A DNA stretch of 64,000 nucleotides from contig NZ_ANIJ01000022.1 in assembly GCF_000347035.1 (NCBI RefSeq), positions 62,001 to 126,000 of the forward strand. Direction: 5' to 3'. Source of the DNA: Leptospira sp. B5-022 (lineage in GTDB: Bacteria > Spirochaetota > Leptospiria > Leptospirales > Leptospiraceae). Below the pieces are notes generated by a model. The model had not been told where the DNA came from, made no database searches, and saw nothing but the letters and a program-made list of their open reading frames with translations. Below are positions 17,486-28,306 of this stretch, one piece after another. The stretch's first letter is position 1; every line of letters starts with the position of its first letter. Made by a program: the position numbers and the translations under genes.

Positions 17486-18447
17486 GTTCCGAGAGTTTGT
17501 TGGGCCTGAGAAGAAATCGCCTCAATGCCCCGCTCAGAAATTTGGTGTCTTCGGAGAGTTTGAATCCTAAAAAACTAGTCCAGCCGATATTCGTGGCGGA
17601 AAGTCTGAAATCTCCCGAAAAAATGTCCTCATTACCGGGAGTATTCCGAGATAGCCAAGAATCCATTCTTTTCCAGATCGAATCGGATTTGAAGAATGGT
17701 GTGGAACATTTTCTTCTATTCCTGGTTCCCGAGAAAAAGTCGGACGATTCTATTCCTAAATCGTTTTATAAAAATGTAATAGGTAATATTAAGTCCAAAT
17801 TCCCCGAGGCGTTTCTTTGGGTGGATACTTGTCTTTGTTCTTTGACCACTCACGGTCATTGCGGGCTTTTGGATCCGAAAGGTAGAATAGACAATGTAAG
17901 TTCCGTCAATATACTTTCCGAACTTGCGCTTTGTTATGCGGAGTCCGGTGCGGACGGAATTTCTCCTTCCGATATGATGGATGGAAGAATTAGAAGTCAC
18001 AGAAATATTCTGGACTCCAACGGTTTTCAGCATGTTCCGATCATGAGTTATTCCACAAAATTTAAGAGCCATTTTTACGGTCCGTTTAGAGAAGCAGCAG
18101 AGTCGGCTCCCGGTCATGGGGACCGTTCTTCGTATCAGATCGATGTGAGAAACAGAGAAGATTCCATTCTTTCTTCTGTCAGAGATACGGAAGAAGGTGC
18201 GGATCTTTTAATGGTTAAGCCGGGCATAACTTCGATCGATCTGATCTTGCCGATCAAAGAACAAACGGGTCTGCCTGTGGGCGCCTACCAAGTGAGCGGT
18301 GAATATGCATCGATTGCAATGCTTGCAGAAAATGGATTTTGTAAATTTGAAGATGCACTTAAGGAAACCTGGCAAGTGTTCTCCAGAGCCGGCGCTTCTT
18401 ATCTGATCACTTACGCAGCAAGAAGAGGAAAGGAGATTTTAGGCTGA
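17482..18447 (+). CDS. hemB: Delta-aminolevulinic acid dehydratase (porphobilinogen synthase)
   Basis: 321 residues. It condenses two ALA to porphobilinogen. The active-site lysines are K193 ([13 protein letters not shown]) and K246 (LMVKPG). [14 protein letters not shown] carries the three cysteines of a Zn-type active site, unlike Mg-only forms. The ATG overlaps the hemC stop by 4 nt, and its TGA overlaps the hemL ATG by 1 nt. All key residues are present. Confidence 0.97.
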   Translation: MSSESLLGLRRNRLNAPLRNLVSSESLNPKKLVQPIFVAESLKSPEKMSSLPGVFRDSQESILFQIESDLKNGVEHFLLFLVPEKKSDDSIPKSFYKNVIGNIKSKFPEAFLWVDTCLCSLTTHGHCGLLDPKGRIDNVSSVNILSELALCYAESGADGISPSDMMDGRIRSHRNILDSNGFQHVPIMSYSTKFKSHFYGPFREAAESAPGHGDRSSYQIDVRNREDSILSSVRDTEEGADLLMVKPGITSIDLILPIKEQTGLPVGAYQVSGEYASIAMLAENGFCKFEDALKETWQVFSRAGASYLITYAARRGKEILG

Positions 18448-19742
18448 TGTTTCCAAGTTCTAAGGAACTTTTTGAAAGAGCAAAAAAAGTAGCACCGGGG
18501 GGAGTACATTCTCCCGTTAGATCCTTTCGTTCCGTGGGAGGAGATCCCGTATTCTTCCGATCCGGAAAAGGTGCGAAACTTACGGATGTTTCCGGAAAAG
18601 AATATATAGATTATTGTTTAAGCTTTGGGCCCTTGATCCTAGGTCATAGAGACGAAGAAGTCCAAAAAATCGTTTCCGAAACCGCAGATCTTGCCTGGAG
18701 TTTTGGGGCCGCGGAACCTTATTCGTTAGAACTTGCAGAATGGATCGTTTCCAAGATCCCTTGGGTAGAAAAGATCCGATTTGTGAACAGTGGAACCGAA
18801 GCGGTAATGAGCGCATTACGTGTGGCCCGTGCGGCAACCGGTAGGGATAAGATCCTAAAATTTGACGGATGTTATCATGGTCATTTGGATGCATTGCTTG
18901 TAAAAGCGGGCTCAGGACTTGCGGGAGAATCTTCTTCCGATAGCGCCGGGATCGGTTCCGAGCTGATCAAAAACACATTGGTTCTTCCTCTAGACGATGA
19001 AAAAGCGGTAGAGGAACTTTTTGCAAAAGAAGGCAAAAATATCGCCGCATTAGTGATCGAACCTCTTCCGGCAAATTACGGTTTATTGATACAAAGAAAA
19101 GAATTCTTATCGAAGATCGTCGAGATTGCTAGAAAACACGGAAGTCTTGTTCTTTTTGACGAGGTCATCAGCGGTTTTCGTGTGGGCCTAACCGGTATGA
19201 GCGGTGAATTGGGGATTGCACCCGATCTTGTGACGTACGGCAAGATCATCGGCGGCGGATTTCCTGTCGGAGCCTATGCTGGAAAAGCCGACTTATTGGA
19301 TCTGGTCGCTCCTCAGGGCCCTGTTTACCAAGCGGGAACATTGAGCGCTAGTCCTTTCGGGATGAGGGCGGGTCTTGCTACATTACAAAAATGTGAAAAA
19401 GAAAATGTGCATGCGGTTTTAGAAAATCGCACCAAGTCTTTTGTTTCCGGGATGGTCTCTATTTTAAGGGAGAGAGATCCGGAGGGAGATTGGGATTCCA
19501 GTATACATTCTTCTCTGTTTTGGTTCCATAAAAGGTCCCCTTCCCCGATCCGCACTGTGGATAAAATCCCTGCGGGCCATAAGGAAGGTTTTACAAAAGT
19601 TTTCCATGCACTTCTTTCGGAAGGAATTTATCTGGCTCCGTCCGGTTATGAAGTCGGTTTTTTGAGTTATGCTCATTCCGATAAAATACTTTCCGAAACA
19701 TTGGAGAAAGCGGATTCCGCATTAAAAAAATTGAAAGTATGA
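18447..19742 (+). CDS. hemL: Glutamate-1-semialdehyde 2,1-aminomutase
   Basis: 431 residues, normal family length. It is a PLP enzyme that converts GSA to ALA. Signatures: [18 protein letters not shown] near residue 115, [11 protein letters not shown], and [12 protein letters not shown]; the PLP lysine is K266 in [15 protein letters not shown]. The start overlaps hemB (TGATG arrangement) and the stop overlaps the HemK start by 4 nt. It lies out of pathway order within the operon, as is typical here. A DnaA-box-like TGTGGATAA at 19556 inside this gene is considered chance. Confidence 0.97.
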   Translation: MFPSSKELFERAKKVAPGGVHSPVRSFRSVGGDPVFFRSGKGAKLTDVSGKEYIDYCLSFGPLILGHRDEEVQKIVSETADLAWSFGAAEPYSLELAEWIVSKIPWVEKIRFVNSGTEAVMSALRVARAATGRDKILKFDGCYHGHLDALLVKAGSGLAGESSSDSAGIGSELIKNTLVLPLDDEKAVEELFAKEGKNIAALVIEPLPANYGLLIQRKEFLSKIVEIARKHGSLVLFDEVISGFRVGLTGMSGELGIAPDLVTYGKIIGGGFPVGAYAGKADLLDLVAPQGPVYQAGTLSASPFGMRAGLATLQKCEKENVHAVLENRTKSFVSGMVSILRERDPEGDWDSSIHSSLFWFHKRSPSPIRTVDKIPAGHKEGFTKVFHALLSEGIYLAPSGYEVGFLSYAHSDKILSETLEKADSALKKLKV

Positions 19743-20664
19743 AGATCTCAGACTCTAAAAAGATCGTTTTACCGGTTATCTGGGTCTTGACCACGGTTTC
19801 ACTCGGGGTCTGGTGGCTTTTTTTGGGATTAAGACAAAATAGAATGGCGACCGAACTTGCATCTCGTTTGGGTTCCAAGATCGAAAGCGATTTTTTAGAT
19901 AAACTCGAAAGACAAAGTTCCATGATCAAAATGGAAGGCACCTTTTTTCTCTTCTTGTTAGTAACCGGCGGTGGAACTTTAATTTGGCTTACCTTCCGAG
20001 AAGAAAAAAGAAATAAACTCATTCACGATTTTTTTTCCACTGTTACCCATGAAATGAAAACTCCTTTGGCAAGTCTCAGATTACAAGCGGAGAGTTTATT
20101 GGAAGAAGGTGTGGATGCGGGAAAAGACAAACTTCTTCATAGATTATTAAAAGACTCCGATCGGATAGAATCCCAGATGAACAAGGCGCTATATCTGGCG
20201 AGCCTCATGAGATCCGAAGGATTATATTTAGAAGAGTTGGACCTCCGACACTGGGAAGAAAGTCTAAGAGAAGAATGGTCCGAGTTGGATATCCAAACGG
20301 AATGGAAAGAGACCAAAGTGTTAGCGGATAGAAGGGCCTTAGAAAGTATTTTCAGAAATCTTTTAGAAAACTCTGTCCAACACGGAAGGGCCACAAAAGT
20401 AAAAATTCTTTCCGAACCGATTTCCGGAGATAAGATCAAATTCAAATTCGAAGACAACGGAAAAGGTTTCTCCGGTGATTTTAAATTATTAGGAAGATTA
20501 TTTTTAAGGCATACAAGCACTAGCGGCACCGGTGTAGGATTGTATATCGCCGAAAAGTTGGCTAAAAGAATGGATGGGAGCTTCTCCGTTCGAAATTCCG
20601 AGTCGGGAGGATTTTTAGCGGAGTTGGTCCTCCCCTCTTATTCTTCTCAAAGGAGAAGTGGTGC

Positions 20665-20668
<4 letters not shown>
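19739..20668 (+). CDS. hemK: Sensor histidine kinase of the heme two-component system
   Basis: 309 residues with two membrane segments (about residues 9-30 and 63-84) separated by a short periplasmic loop of about 30 residues. Then come a HisKA domain with H104 in [12 protein letters not shown], an N-box [21 protein letters not shown] and [12 protein letters not shown]. It lies within the hem operon, 4 nt overlapped with hemL and hemR, which identifies it as the HemKR pair; not the prmC methyltransferase once called hemK. The small sensor region suggests that the signal is within or near the membrane. Confidence 0.9.
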
Positions 20669-21349
<681 letters not shown>

Positions 21350-21357
<8 letters not shown>

Positions 21358-22372
21358 TACTAGATTCCAAGCTGCACTTAAGTTAGAGCCTCAGGTGACT
21401 CCTCCGATTTGGATGATGCGCCAGGCCGGACGTTATCACTGGCATTACCAAAATTTAAGAAAGAAATATTCTTTCGAAGAGTTATGTAAGGTCCCAGAAC
21501 TTGCGGCGGAAGTGGCTTTCGGTCCCGTGAATGATTTCGATTTTGATACTGCCATTTTATTCTCCGATATTCTTTTTCCTTTAGAGGCATTCGGAATGGG
21601 ATTACGTTTCGGGGAAGAAGGCCCTAAGCTAGGTTGGCATCTTTCTACGGTAGAAGATCTGAATCGGTTTTATCCATTGGAACAAGCGGTGGAGTTTATG
21701 GGATTCCAGAAGGAGGCGGTGATCCGAACCAGAAAACGGATCCCGAAGGATAAATCCCTGATCGGGTTTATAGGCGGGCCTTGGACTTTGTTTTGTTATG
21801 CTACTCAGGGTAAACATGATGGAAATCTAATACTTCCAAAAGTTTCTGCGGAACTGAGGGAGGGTTTTTACGAGAGAATCCTGGCATTATTAAAAGAGAA
21901 TATAAGGCTTCAATTGGAAGGTGGCGCTGAGATCGTGATGATCTTCGACACAGCAGCGGGGGATGCTTCTCCAGTATTCTTCCAAGAGGCGATTTTGCCA
22001 ACCATCCAAGTTCTGGTAGAGGCGTTTCCCGGCAAAATCGGTTATTATGCTAAAAATCTGGCACCAGGTTCTTTGCAGTCTCTTAGGGAAGTTTCAGGTC
22101 TGACCGGTTTTGGGATGGATCATCGAACCGACATCGTCGGCTTTCTAGGAAACGGATCTCATTTTGTGCAAGGAAACTTCGATCAGGCATTATTATTCAT
22201 GGAGTCCGGAGAATTTAAGAAATATTTAAATCGTTGGATCAGACCTTTCTTAGAATTGATCCCGGAAAAAAGAGCGGGATGGGTTTGCGGTTTAGGGCAT
22301 GGAGTCCTGCCAAAAACCCCGGAAGCGAATATTAGAACTTTCGTAAATACCATCCGTGAGGCCTTCGTATGA
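21350..22372 (+). CDS. hemE: Uroporphyrinogen decarboxylase
   Basis: 340 residues. It decarboxylates uroporphyrinogen III to coproporphyrinogen III. Signatures: PPIWMMRQAGRYHWHYQNLR at residues 18-37 (start signature), DTAILFSDILFPLEAFG with the catalytic Asp, and GFIGGPWTL. It starts within the hemR coding end (8-nt overlap) and its TGA overlaps hemN by 4 nt. Length and motifs are normal. Confidence 0.97.
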
Positions 22373-23718
22373 ATTCCAAATCCGATTTGATCCGAAAATA
22401 CGATGTTCCGGCACCTAGATATACTAGCTACCCCACCGTTCCTTATTGGGAAGATAATCCTACAAGAGAAGAATGGATAGATGCGCTTCGAAGAAGGTTG
22501 GTCCCTGACGATTCTGCCGTAGCCTTGTATCTTCATATTCCTTTTTGCGAGACTCTTTGTTCTTTCTGCGGATGTAATACTTCCATTACTAAGAATCACT
22601 CTGTCGAAGATCCTTATATAGAAACGGTATTACAGGAATTCCGAAAATACCAGGAGGAGCTTCCCGAACTAACTAAACGGGAATTGAGGGAGTTACATTT
22701 AGGCGGAGGCTCCCCTACGTATCTTTCCGAATCCAATTTAGAAAGTTTGTTAAAGCCACTTTTAGATTCTTGGAATGTATCCGATTCTCCCGAATTCTCT
22801 TTGGAAGTGGACCCGAGAAGGACCAGGCTTTCCCAGCTGGAAATACTGGCAAAGTACGGATTTAGAAGGATCAGTTTGGGGGTCCAGGATTTCGATCCGG
22901 AAGTGCAAAGATTGGTAAATCGGATCCAACCTTTTGAACTGACGGAAACAATCACTCAAGGTGCTCGTACGTTAGGATATCATTCCGTCAATTTCGATCT
23001 GATATACGGTCTTCCTAAACAAACGAAAGAAAGTATGAAGGAAACGATCCGAAAAACTTTGGACCTTAGGCCGGATCGTATCGCATTCTACAGTTATGCT
23101 CATGTGCCTTGGATCAAAGCGGCGCAAAGATTATTCACGGAAAACGATCTTCCTAAGGGAGAAGAAAAAAGGGAACTGTATGAGATCGGCAGAGAACTTT
23201 TTTTAAGCGCCGGATATAAAGAAATCGGAATGGACCATTTCGCTTTAGAGTCGGATTCGCTATACGCAGCTTATCAGAGTGGAAATCTTCATCGAAATTT
23301 TATGGGTTATACCACCAAGTCTACCGACTTACTTTTAGGTTTGGGGGTGTCTGCAATTTCGGATAGTTGGGATTGTTTTTATCAGAACGAAAAGATCCTG
23401 AAAAAATACCAAAGAAGAATTTCGGAAAACGGACAGGCAATACTCAGGGGACATAAATTAAATTCGGAAGATCTAGTTCATAGAGAACTGATTCTAAAAC
23501 TTTCCACTCTAGGAAAAGTAGAGGTGCCGGAGCCGATTTTTGAAGAGGTTCGCCTCTATTTGGCCAGTATGGAAGACGATAATTTAATCGAGTGGAAAGG
23601 AAAAACCCTTGTTTTAACGGACCTGGGAAAACCTTTCTTAAGGAATGCATGTACCGGCTTGGACATGCGTTTGAGGAGAAAAAGTCCTGAAACCAAGGTA
23701 TTTTCTCAGTCTATTTGA
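22369..23718 (+). CDS. hemN: Oxygen-independent coproporphyrinogen-III oxidase (radical SAM)
   Basis: 449 residues. The N-terminus has APRYTSYPTVPYW, the HemN substrate signature, and C60, C64, C67 in FCETLCSFC for the 4Fe-4S/SAM cluster. HLGGGSPTYL, SLEVDPRRT and GVQDFDPEVQ follow. It decarboxylates coproporphyrinogen to protoporphyrinogen; presence of HemN rather than HemF shows that this step is anaerobic-capable. Last of the tightly overlapping hem genes; the next gene is 126 nt away. Confidence 0.96.
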   Translation: MNSKSDLIRKYDVPAPRYTSYPTVPYWEDNPTREEWIDALRRRLVPDDSAVALYLHIPFCETLCSFCGCNTSITKNHSVEDPYIETVLQEFRKYQEELPELTKRELRELHLGGGSPTYLSESNLESLLKPLLDSWNVSDSPEFSLEVDPRRTRLSQLEILAKYGFRRISLGVQDFDPEVQRLVNRIQPFELTETITQGARTLGYHSVNFDLIYGLPKQTKESMKETIRKTLDLRPDRIAFYSYAHVPWIKAAQRLFTENDLPKGEEKRELYEIGRELFLSAGYKEIGMDHFALESDSLYAAYQSGNLHRNFMGYTTKSTDLLLGLGVSAISDSWDCFYQNEKILKKYQRRISENGQAILRGHKLNSEDLVHRELILKLSTLGKVEVPEPIFEEVRLYLASMEDDNLIEWKGKTLVLTDLGKPFLRNACTGLDMRLRRKSPETKVFSQSI

Positions 23719-23844
23719 CTCGCTTTCTGAAATATTCGGGTCCAATAGCTGTTTCTTCCTTTAGAAAGGACTCATTTGGAAATTAATTTCTTTTCGTCCA
23801 ATACTTTGGGGACTTTAGTGGTTTAACACTTTTTCGCTTTTGAA

Positions 23845-24810
23845 ATGTTATCTTTACATTTAAAAAAAATAATCCCGATCTTGTTGATCGTTTTTGCACC
23901 TATAGGTATTTTCCCGGTCACCGTACTTTTGAGAGAAGGCGGAAAGGTAAATGGGGAAATCATCACACAAAATCAACATTCGGTCCTTCTTCAAACAGAA
24001 TCAGGAAAACGTAAAATAGATAAAGACCTGATCCTTAAAATCCTTTTCCAAGAAGTAAACGACGATGAAGAGGAGAAGATCCGTAAAGAGGAAGAGGACA
24101 AACTCGCAGCGGAAAAAAAGGAAGAAGAAGACAAAGAAGCCGCTCAAAGAAAATTAGAGGAAGAAAAGCTAAAAGAAGAAGATCTGAAAAAACAAGCCGC
24201 AGCGGAAGAAGAAGCACGTCGACAGGAAGAACTTCGAAAGCAAGAGGCAAAACGTCCTCTCAATGCACTCATGAGATCCGCCGTCGTTCCCGGTTGGGGA
24301 CAATATTATACGGATAGAAAGTTCCAATCGCTCCTCTACCCTACCTTATTCGCAGCCGCAGCCTTCGTAGCTTACGATAAGTTCAGAGTATACAGAACTT
24401 CCGTAAAAGAGTATGGCGATCTAGGAAATCCATACACGAAAGAAAGTCTGACACTTGCGGCTCTCGGTCAGGCACAAGCGGCCGCTACCCCTTCTTTATC
24501 CCCCATCGATGCATATTTAGCGAATCAATCCAGTCAAGTTCAGTTAAAAAGAGAAGAGGCTGACAAAAATTTCAGAGAGTATCAGGGCGCCTTATACGTG
24601 TTAGGTGGAATTTACCTAATTAACCTGATCGATTCTTATGTGTTTGCAAATTCTATCAAATCGGTAGTCCAGTTTTCAGACGGTCAAAGTAAGGGGATGG
24701 TAATATCCGCGATACCGGCAGGCGTCGGAGCGGGTAGCGGATTTTCCAGTAACGGGACCTACTCCGGAATGGAAACCAAATATACTATGGGTTACAGATT
24801 CGAATTCTGA
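23845..24810 (+). CDS. DUF5683-type membrane protein with long coiled coil
   Basis: 321 residues. An N-terminal hydrophobic signal or anchor is followed by a short beta-rich stretch (LLREGGKVNGEIITQNQHSV). A 75-residue E/K/A coiled coil spans about residues 70-145. The DUF5683 signature RSAVVPGWGQYYTDRKFQSLLYP then leads into 2-3 membrane helices. It sits between hemN and hemG but is not an enzyme of heme synthesis. Family function is unknown; the coiled coil suggests an envelope-spanning or scaffold role (inference). A hairpin terminator follows at 24824-24845. Confidence 0.75.
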   Translation: MLSLHLKKIIPILLIVFAPIGIFPVTVLLREGGKVNGEIITQNQHSVLLQTESGKRKIDKDLILKILFQEVNDDEEEKIRKEEEDKLAAEKKEEEDKEAAQRKLEEEKLKEEDLKKQAAAEEEARRQEELRKQEAKRPLNALMRSAVVPGWGQYYTDRKFQSLLYPTLFAAAAFVAYDKFRVYRTSVKEYGDLGNPYTKESLTLAALGQAQAAATPSLSPIDAYLANQSSQVQLKREEADKNFREYQGALYVLGGIYLINLIDSYVFANSIKSVVQFSDGQSKGMVISAIPAGVGAGSGFSSNGTYSGMETKYTMGYRFEF

Positions 24811-24823
24811 TCTTGATAAAAAC

Positions 24824-24845
24824 TTTTCCTCCTTTTGGAGGAAAA
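24824..24845 (+). terminator. Hairpin TTTTCCTCC-TTTT-GGAGGAAAA
   Basis: A perfect 9-bp stem with a 4-nt loop, 14 nt after the DUF5683 stop. The 3' flank is TCTAGGATTTTA, only moderately T-rich, so termination may be partial, allowing hemG read-through. Confidence 0.5.
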
Positions 24846-24891
24846 TCTAGGATTTTATTGCCAATAGTTTCTATTCCATTACTTTGTATCC

Positions 24892-26196
24892 GTGGCGAAA
24901 TGGGTTCCGGATCATATAGTAATCGGCGCTGGCTTTACAGGCCTTCTGCACGCATTCCTTTCCTTAGAGAAAGGTGAGTCCGTATTAGTGCTGGAAAAAA
25001 AAGAAAGTGCCGGGGGGTTGATCCGCTCTGTCCGTACGGAATACGGGATCGTAGAAAGGGCAGCCAACGGTATTCTGAATTGTTGGGAGTTGGAAAACCT
25101 CTCTTCTCGATTGGGACTGGATATTTTATTCTCCAATCCTGCATCTAAAAAACGTTATATATTCTCGGACGGGAAGATGAAAAGAATGCCTCTTTCCGTT
25201 TTCGAAATAATCTCTCTGGCATTTTCCGTTTTGACGGTCCCTTCCCAACCTATCCCGGGAGAATCCATTTACAAATGGGGTAAAAGGGTCCTGGGCGAAA
25301 AAACGCTTAGCAAAGTGTTGGAACCTGCGTTAGGCGGAATTTACGCGGGCGATCTGGATGTAATGTCTGCGGAATTTGTGCTTGGAAAATTTCTTCCGGA
25401 GCAAGCTCCTCTTTGGAAAAACATTCTACATCTTCGAAATTCTAAAAAAGGAAAGCCGAAACTCCTCCCAGGAAGAAGAGGGACCGTAAGTTTTAGAGGA
25501 GGTATCGGGACTTTACTTGGAGCTTTGGAAGCAAGAGTGTCTTCTCAAGGAAAGATCAAATACAATCAGGACATCGCTAGCTTAAAAGAATTGAGAGCGA
25601 CTTATCCTAAGTCCAAGATCACTATCGCAACGAATCTTGGCACCGCATTGAAACTTTTAAAATCGGAATATAAAGAATTCAAATCCTACCAAGGAATGTT
25701 GGATACATTGCCTATCGTAAGCGTGACCCGTTTCGGAAAGGATTCCATCTTAAACGGAAAAAAAGGATTCGGAGTCTTATTTCCGAAAGATCATAAAAGT
25801 TTTTCTTCCGAATTGGGGATCAGATGCAGAGGGATCTTATTCAACGATTTTATATTCGCCGGTAGGACTTCCGAAGGGGTCCACTCCGAAACTTTTATCA
25901 TGGGGGGAGCGGGAGACAGGGAAATTTCCTCCAAAACGGAAGAAGAGATCATCTCCGTAGTGGAAGAGGACCGTAAAAAACTATTTTCCGAAAGCGGAGT
26001 TCCTTTGAATCATTATGTGACTGTTTGGAAAGATGCACTTCCTGTATATGGGCCCCAACTTCACGCATTTAATCGGGACCTGGACAGAGTTCTTCCTCCC
26101 GAAGTCAGAGTGGAAGGAAATTTTAGGAGCGGGATCGGTCTGAAATCCATTCTGGAACGGGCCTTCTCCCTTTATCATCCTGATCTTTACGCTTGA
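24892..26196 (+). CDS. hemG: Protoporphyrinogen oxidase (HemY-type flavoprotein, named HemG in Leptospira)
   Basis: 434 residues from a GTG start. It has an FAD-binding N-terminus IVIGAGFTGLLHAFLSLE and the PPO feature GGLIRSVRTEYGIVERAANG. It oxidises protoporphyrinogen IX to protoporphyrin IX with O2. The C-terminal region YGPQLHAFNRDL...GNFRSGIGLKSILE fits HemY/HemG. It is downstream of the hairpin after DUF5683 and convergent with the ECF module. Confidence 0.92.
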   Translation: MAKWVPDHIVIGAGFTGLLHAFLSLEKGESVLVLEKKESAGGLIRSVRTEYGIVERAANGILNCWELENLSSRLGLDILFSNPASKKRYIFSDGKMKRMPLSVFEIISLAFSVLTVPSQPIPGESIYKWGKRVLGEKTLSKVLEPALGGIYAGDLDVMSAEFVLGKFLPEQAPLWKNILHLRNSKKGKPKLLPGRRGTVSFRGGIGTLLGALEARVSSQGKIKYNQDIASLKELRATYPKSKITIATNLGTALKLLKSEYKEFKSYQGMLDTLPIVSVTRFGKDSILNGKKGFGVLFPKDHKSFSSELGIRCRGILFNDFIFAGRTSEGVHSETFIMGGAGDREISSKTEEEIISVVEEDRKKLFSESGVPLNHYVTVWKDALPVYGPQLHAFNRDLDRVLPPEVRVEGNFRSGIGLKSILERAFSLYHPDLYA

Positions 26197-26202
26197 TCCG
26201 CC

Positions 26203-26619
26203 TTAGTGTGCGAATTTATTTATTAGAATTCCTTTAAGCTCTTCTAGATCCTTTTTGATCCAGTCGGAATCCTCTTCGAATTTTTCGGGAGTCATACCTT
26301 CCGTTTGGAATAATGTAAAGATCAGCTCACTCCCTTCTCCGTTCTCAATGATCCTTAGAGGATTATAGGAAATATTTTCAGGACTAAAGATCACATAATG
26401 ATCCAAGATCCCGTAAGGATTTGTATCCGTAAATTTTGCGGTGAGTTGTCCCATGGGGGAATCGATAGACCATTCTCCATTTCCTAATGGGGAAATCGAT
26501 TTGCATAAGCCGGAGGCCCATTCCGGGAAATATTTAGGTTCGGAGAGATATTCGTAAGCGACCTTTTGGGCGACGGGGATAGTAACGCTAATATGTTTTG
26601 TATTCTTTGTCTTGGACAT
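26203..26619 (-). CDS. SRPBCC-fold (AHSA1/polyketide-cyclase-like) protein
   Basis: 138 residues from the ATG at 26619, just 4 nt after the sigma-factor stop; an in-frame start at 26685 would lie inside the sigma gene. Residues 8-30 (KHISVTIPVAQKVAYEYLSEP) and WASGL are typical of the START/SRPBCC ligand-binding fold. The ligand is unknown. As third gene of the YCII-sigma-SRPBCC unit it is probably controlled by the sigma factor and may act on small hydrophobic molecules (inference). Confidence 0.8.
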   Translation of the reverse strand: MSKTKNTKHISVTIPVAQKVAYEYLSEPKYFPEWASGLCKSISPLGNGEWSIDSPMGQLTAKFTDTNPYGILDHYVIFSPENISYNPLRIIENGEGSELIFTLFQTEGMTPEKFEEDSDWIKKDLEELKGILINKFAH

Positions 26620-26623
26620 TTGT

Positions 26624-27856
26624 TTACTTTGAAAGTCGATCGATCTTTTTCTGGATACTACTTTTATCGTGAGATGTTTTTGCAAGCGAAAGCGCTTTAC
26701 GAAAATTTTCTTCCGACTTGGATCTATCTATATCTAAATACAATTCTCCTAAAAGAGCAAAATAAAAATGATTTTCTATTAGGTTTAATTTTTCTGCTTC
26801 GATGATCGCTTCTTCTTTACTATTTGCTTTGGAAAGTGCGTATGTTCTATTTAAAGCGGCAATCGGAGAATATTGTAGCTGAAGTAGGCGATTGTATAAT
26901 TGTAAAATATTTTCCCATTTTTCTTTGGTATCTTCCTTTTGAGTATGCCAGTACGCAATTCCTGCTTCCAGATGATATTTGGTGAGCAAGGTCCCGCTTG
27001 CTGCTTTGTTTAGGAAAATTTCTCCCTTCGCAATTAGATCATAATTCCAAAGGTTTGTGTCCTGGTCTTGGTAAAGGATCTGTTCTCCTTTTTCATCTTG
27101 CCTTGCTTCGAATCTGGAAGTGTGAAAACACATCAATGCAAGAAGTGCGTACACTTGGGGTTTGTCTGTGACCGTATTCTCCACTAGCATGCTGCAAAGA
27201 CGGATCGCTTCTAAACAAAGATCTTTTCGTAACGTTTTGTTTTGGCTGATGGAATGATACCCTTCATTGAATAATAAATAGATCGTAGAAAGTACCGAGC
27301 CTAACCTGCCTTCTATCTCGTCCGATTCCGGAAGTTCGATCCGGATCTTTTCTTCTCTTAATTTTTCTTTCGCTCTGAATAGCCTCTTATTGATCGTTTC
27401 TTTATTGGTCAAGAATGCATCTGAGATCTCTTCTATCCCGAAACCGCATAAGATCCTAAGAGAAAGTCCAACTTGCGCCTCCGGGGAGATGGAGGGATGG
27501 CAGATTGTAAACATCATTCTGAGTTGGCTATCGTATATATTTTCCGGAGAAAGATCTATCTCGGGCTCGAAAGATTCCGATTGTGATTTAGTGAGTTCAG
27601 GGAGGATCTTATTTTGAAATACAGAATTTCTTTGCAGATAATTTTTGGCCTTATTTTTTGCCACTGCATATAACCAAGCGGTTGGGTTTTGTGGGTTACC
27701 TTTGACCCCCCAGGTCTCGGTTGCGGTTAAGAAGGTCTCGCTTGCTATCTCTTCCGCAATTTCCAATCTTTCGAAACCTATATGTTTGCAAAGAACGGAG
27801 ACAATTTTAGCATATTCATTCCTGAATAGATGAGGCAATGTCTCCGGGCTTTGCAT
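26624..27856 (-). CDS. ECF sigma factor of the ECF42 type with C-terminal TPR-like extension
   Basis: About 410 residues from the ATG at 27856 (a GTG at 27901 is possible). Sigma region 2 lies near the N-terminus (FRNEYAKIVSVLCKHIG...ETFLTATETW; NPTAWLYAVAKNKAKNYLQRN). Region 4 has SLRILCGFGIEEISDAFLTNKETINKRLFRAKEKL. The remaining 200 residues are a helical extension (YLLFNEGYHS, LALMCFH, GIAYWHTQ, ALNRTYALSKA). This design, next to a DGPF/YCII protein, is diagnostic of ECF42, where the extension replaces an anti-sigma factor. Confidence 0.9.
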   Translation of the reverse strand: MQSPETLPHLFRNEYAKIVSVLCKHIGFERLEIAEEIASETFLTATETWGVKGNPQNPTAWLYAVAKNKAKNYLQRNSVFQNKILPELTKSQSESFEPEIDLSPENIYDSQLRMMFTICHPSISPEAQVGLSLRILCGFGIEEISDAFLTNKETINKRLFRAKEKLREEKIRIELPESDEIEGRLGSVLSTIYLLFNEGYHSISQNKTLRKDLCLEAIRLCSMLVENTVTDKPQVYALLALMCFHTSRFEARQDEKGEQILYQDQDTNLWNYDLIAKGEIFLNKAASGTLLTKYHLEAGIAYWHTQKEDTKEKWENILQLYNRLLQLQYSPIAALNRTYALSKANSKEEAIIEAEKLNLIENHFYFALLGELYLDIDRSKSEENFRKALSLAKTSHDKSSIQKKIDRLSK

Positions 27857-27881
27857 AAGACTCGTGCGCAATAAGTGACGG

Positions 27882-28238
27882 TTAACGTGTATTGTCCACA
27901 CCCACGATCTTTCTTACTTCCACACTATTTCCGGGTCCGTTCAGAATGGGACATGCCTTGGCTATATCCGCCGCCTCTTCGAAATTTTCGGCTTTGATCG
28001 TGATAAATCCTGCTATGGATTCTTTTGTTTCGGCGAATGGTCCGTCAGTAATGATCTGTCCGGATTTGATAACTTTTCCTTCCGTGGATAGACCTGTGCC
28101 GCCTACGAATTTGTTTTGAGCGGCAATTCCCCCCACCCAGTCCTGGTACATTTTCATATACACTTGCATTTGTTCCGGAGACGGTTGCGCCTCTTTCGTG
28201 AGTAGATCCAGCCGCATTAAGATCAGGTATTCGTCCAT
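27882..28238 (-). CDS. DGPF/YCII-family protein
   Basis: 118 residues. It contains the family motif TDGPFAETKESIAGF at about residues 63-77 and the MDEYLILMRLDLL start. AGGAGAGA precedes the ATG at 28238. It is the first gene of a minus-strand unit with the ECF42 sigma factor (25 nt downstream from the preferred start) and an SRPBCC protein. ECF42 family members usually control their DGPF neighbour. Enzyme activity is not established for the family. Confidence 0.9.
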   Translation of the reverse strand: MDEYLILMRLDLLTKEAQPSPEQMQVYMKMYQDWVGGIAAQNKFVGGTGLSTEGKVIKSGQIITDGPFAETKESIAGFITIKAENFEEAADIAKACPILNGPGNSVEVRKIVGVDNTR

Positions 28239-28306
28239 ATTTCTCTCCTATGGAAAGGTGATTTTATTTCTAGATCAATTGAGTTTAGAGAAATTGGACA
28301 AGGGAT

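Noticed and set aside
19556..19564. DnaA-box-like TGTGGATAA
   Set aside because: Single copy inside hemL with no cluster or AT-rich unwinding element.
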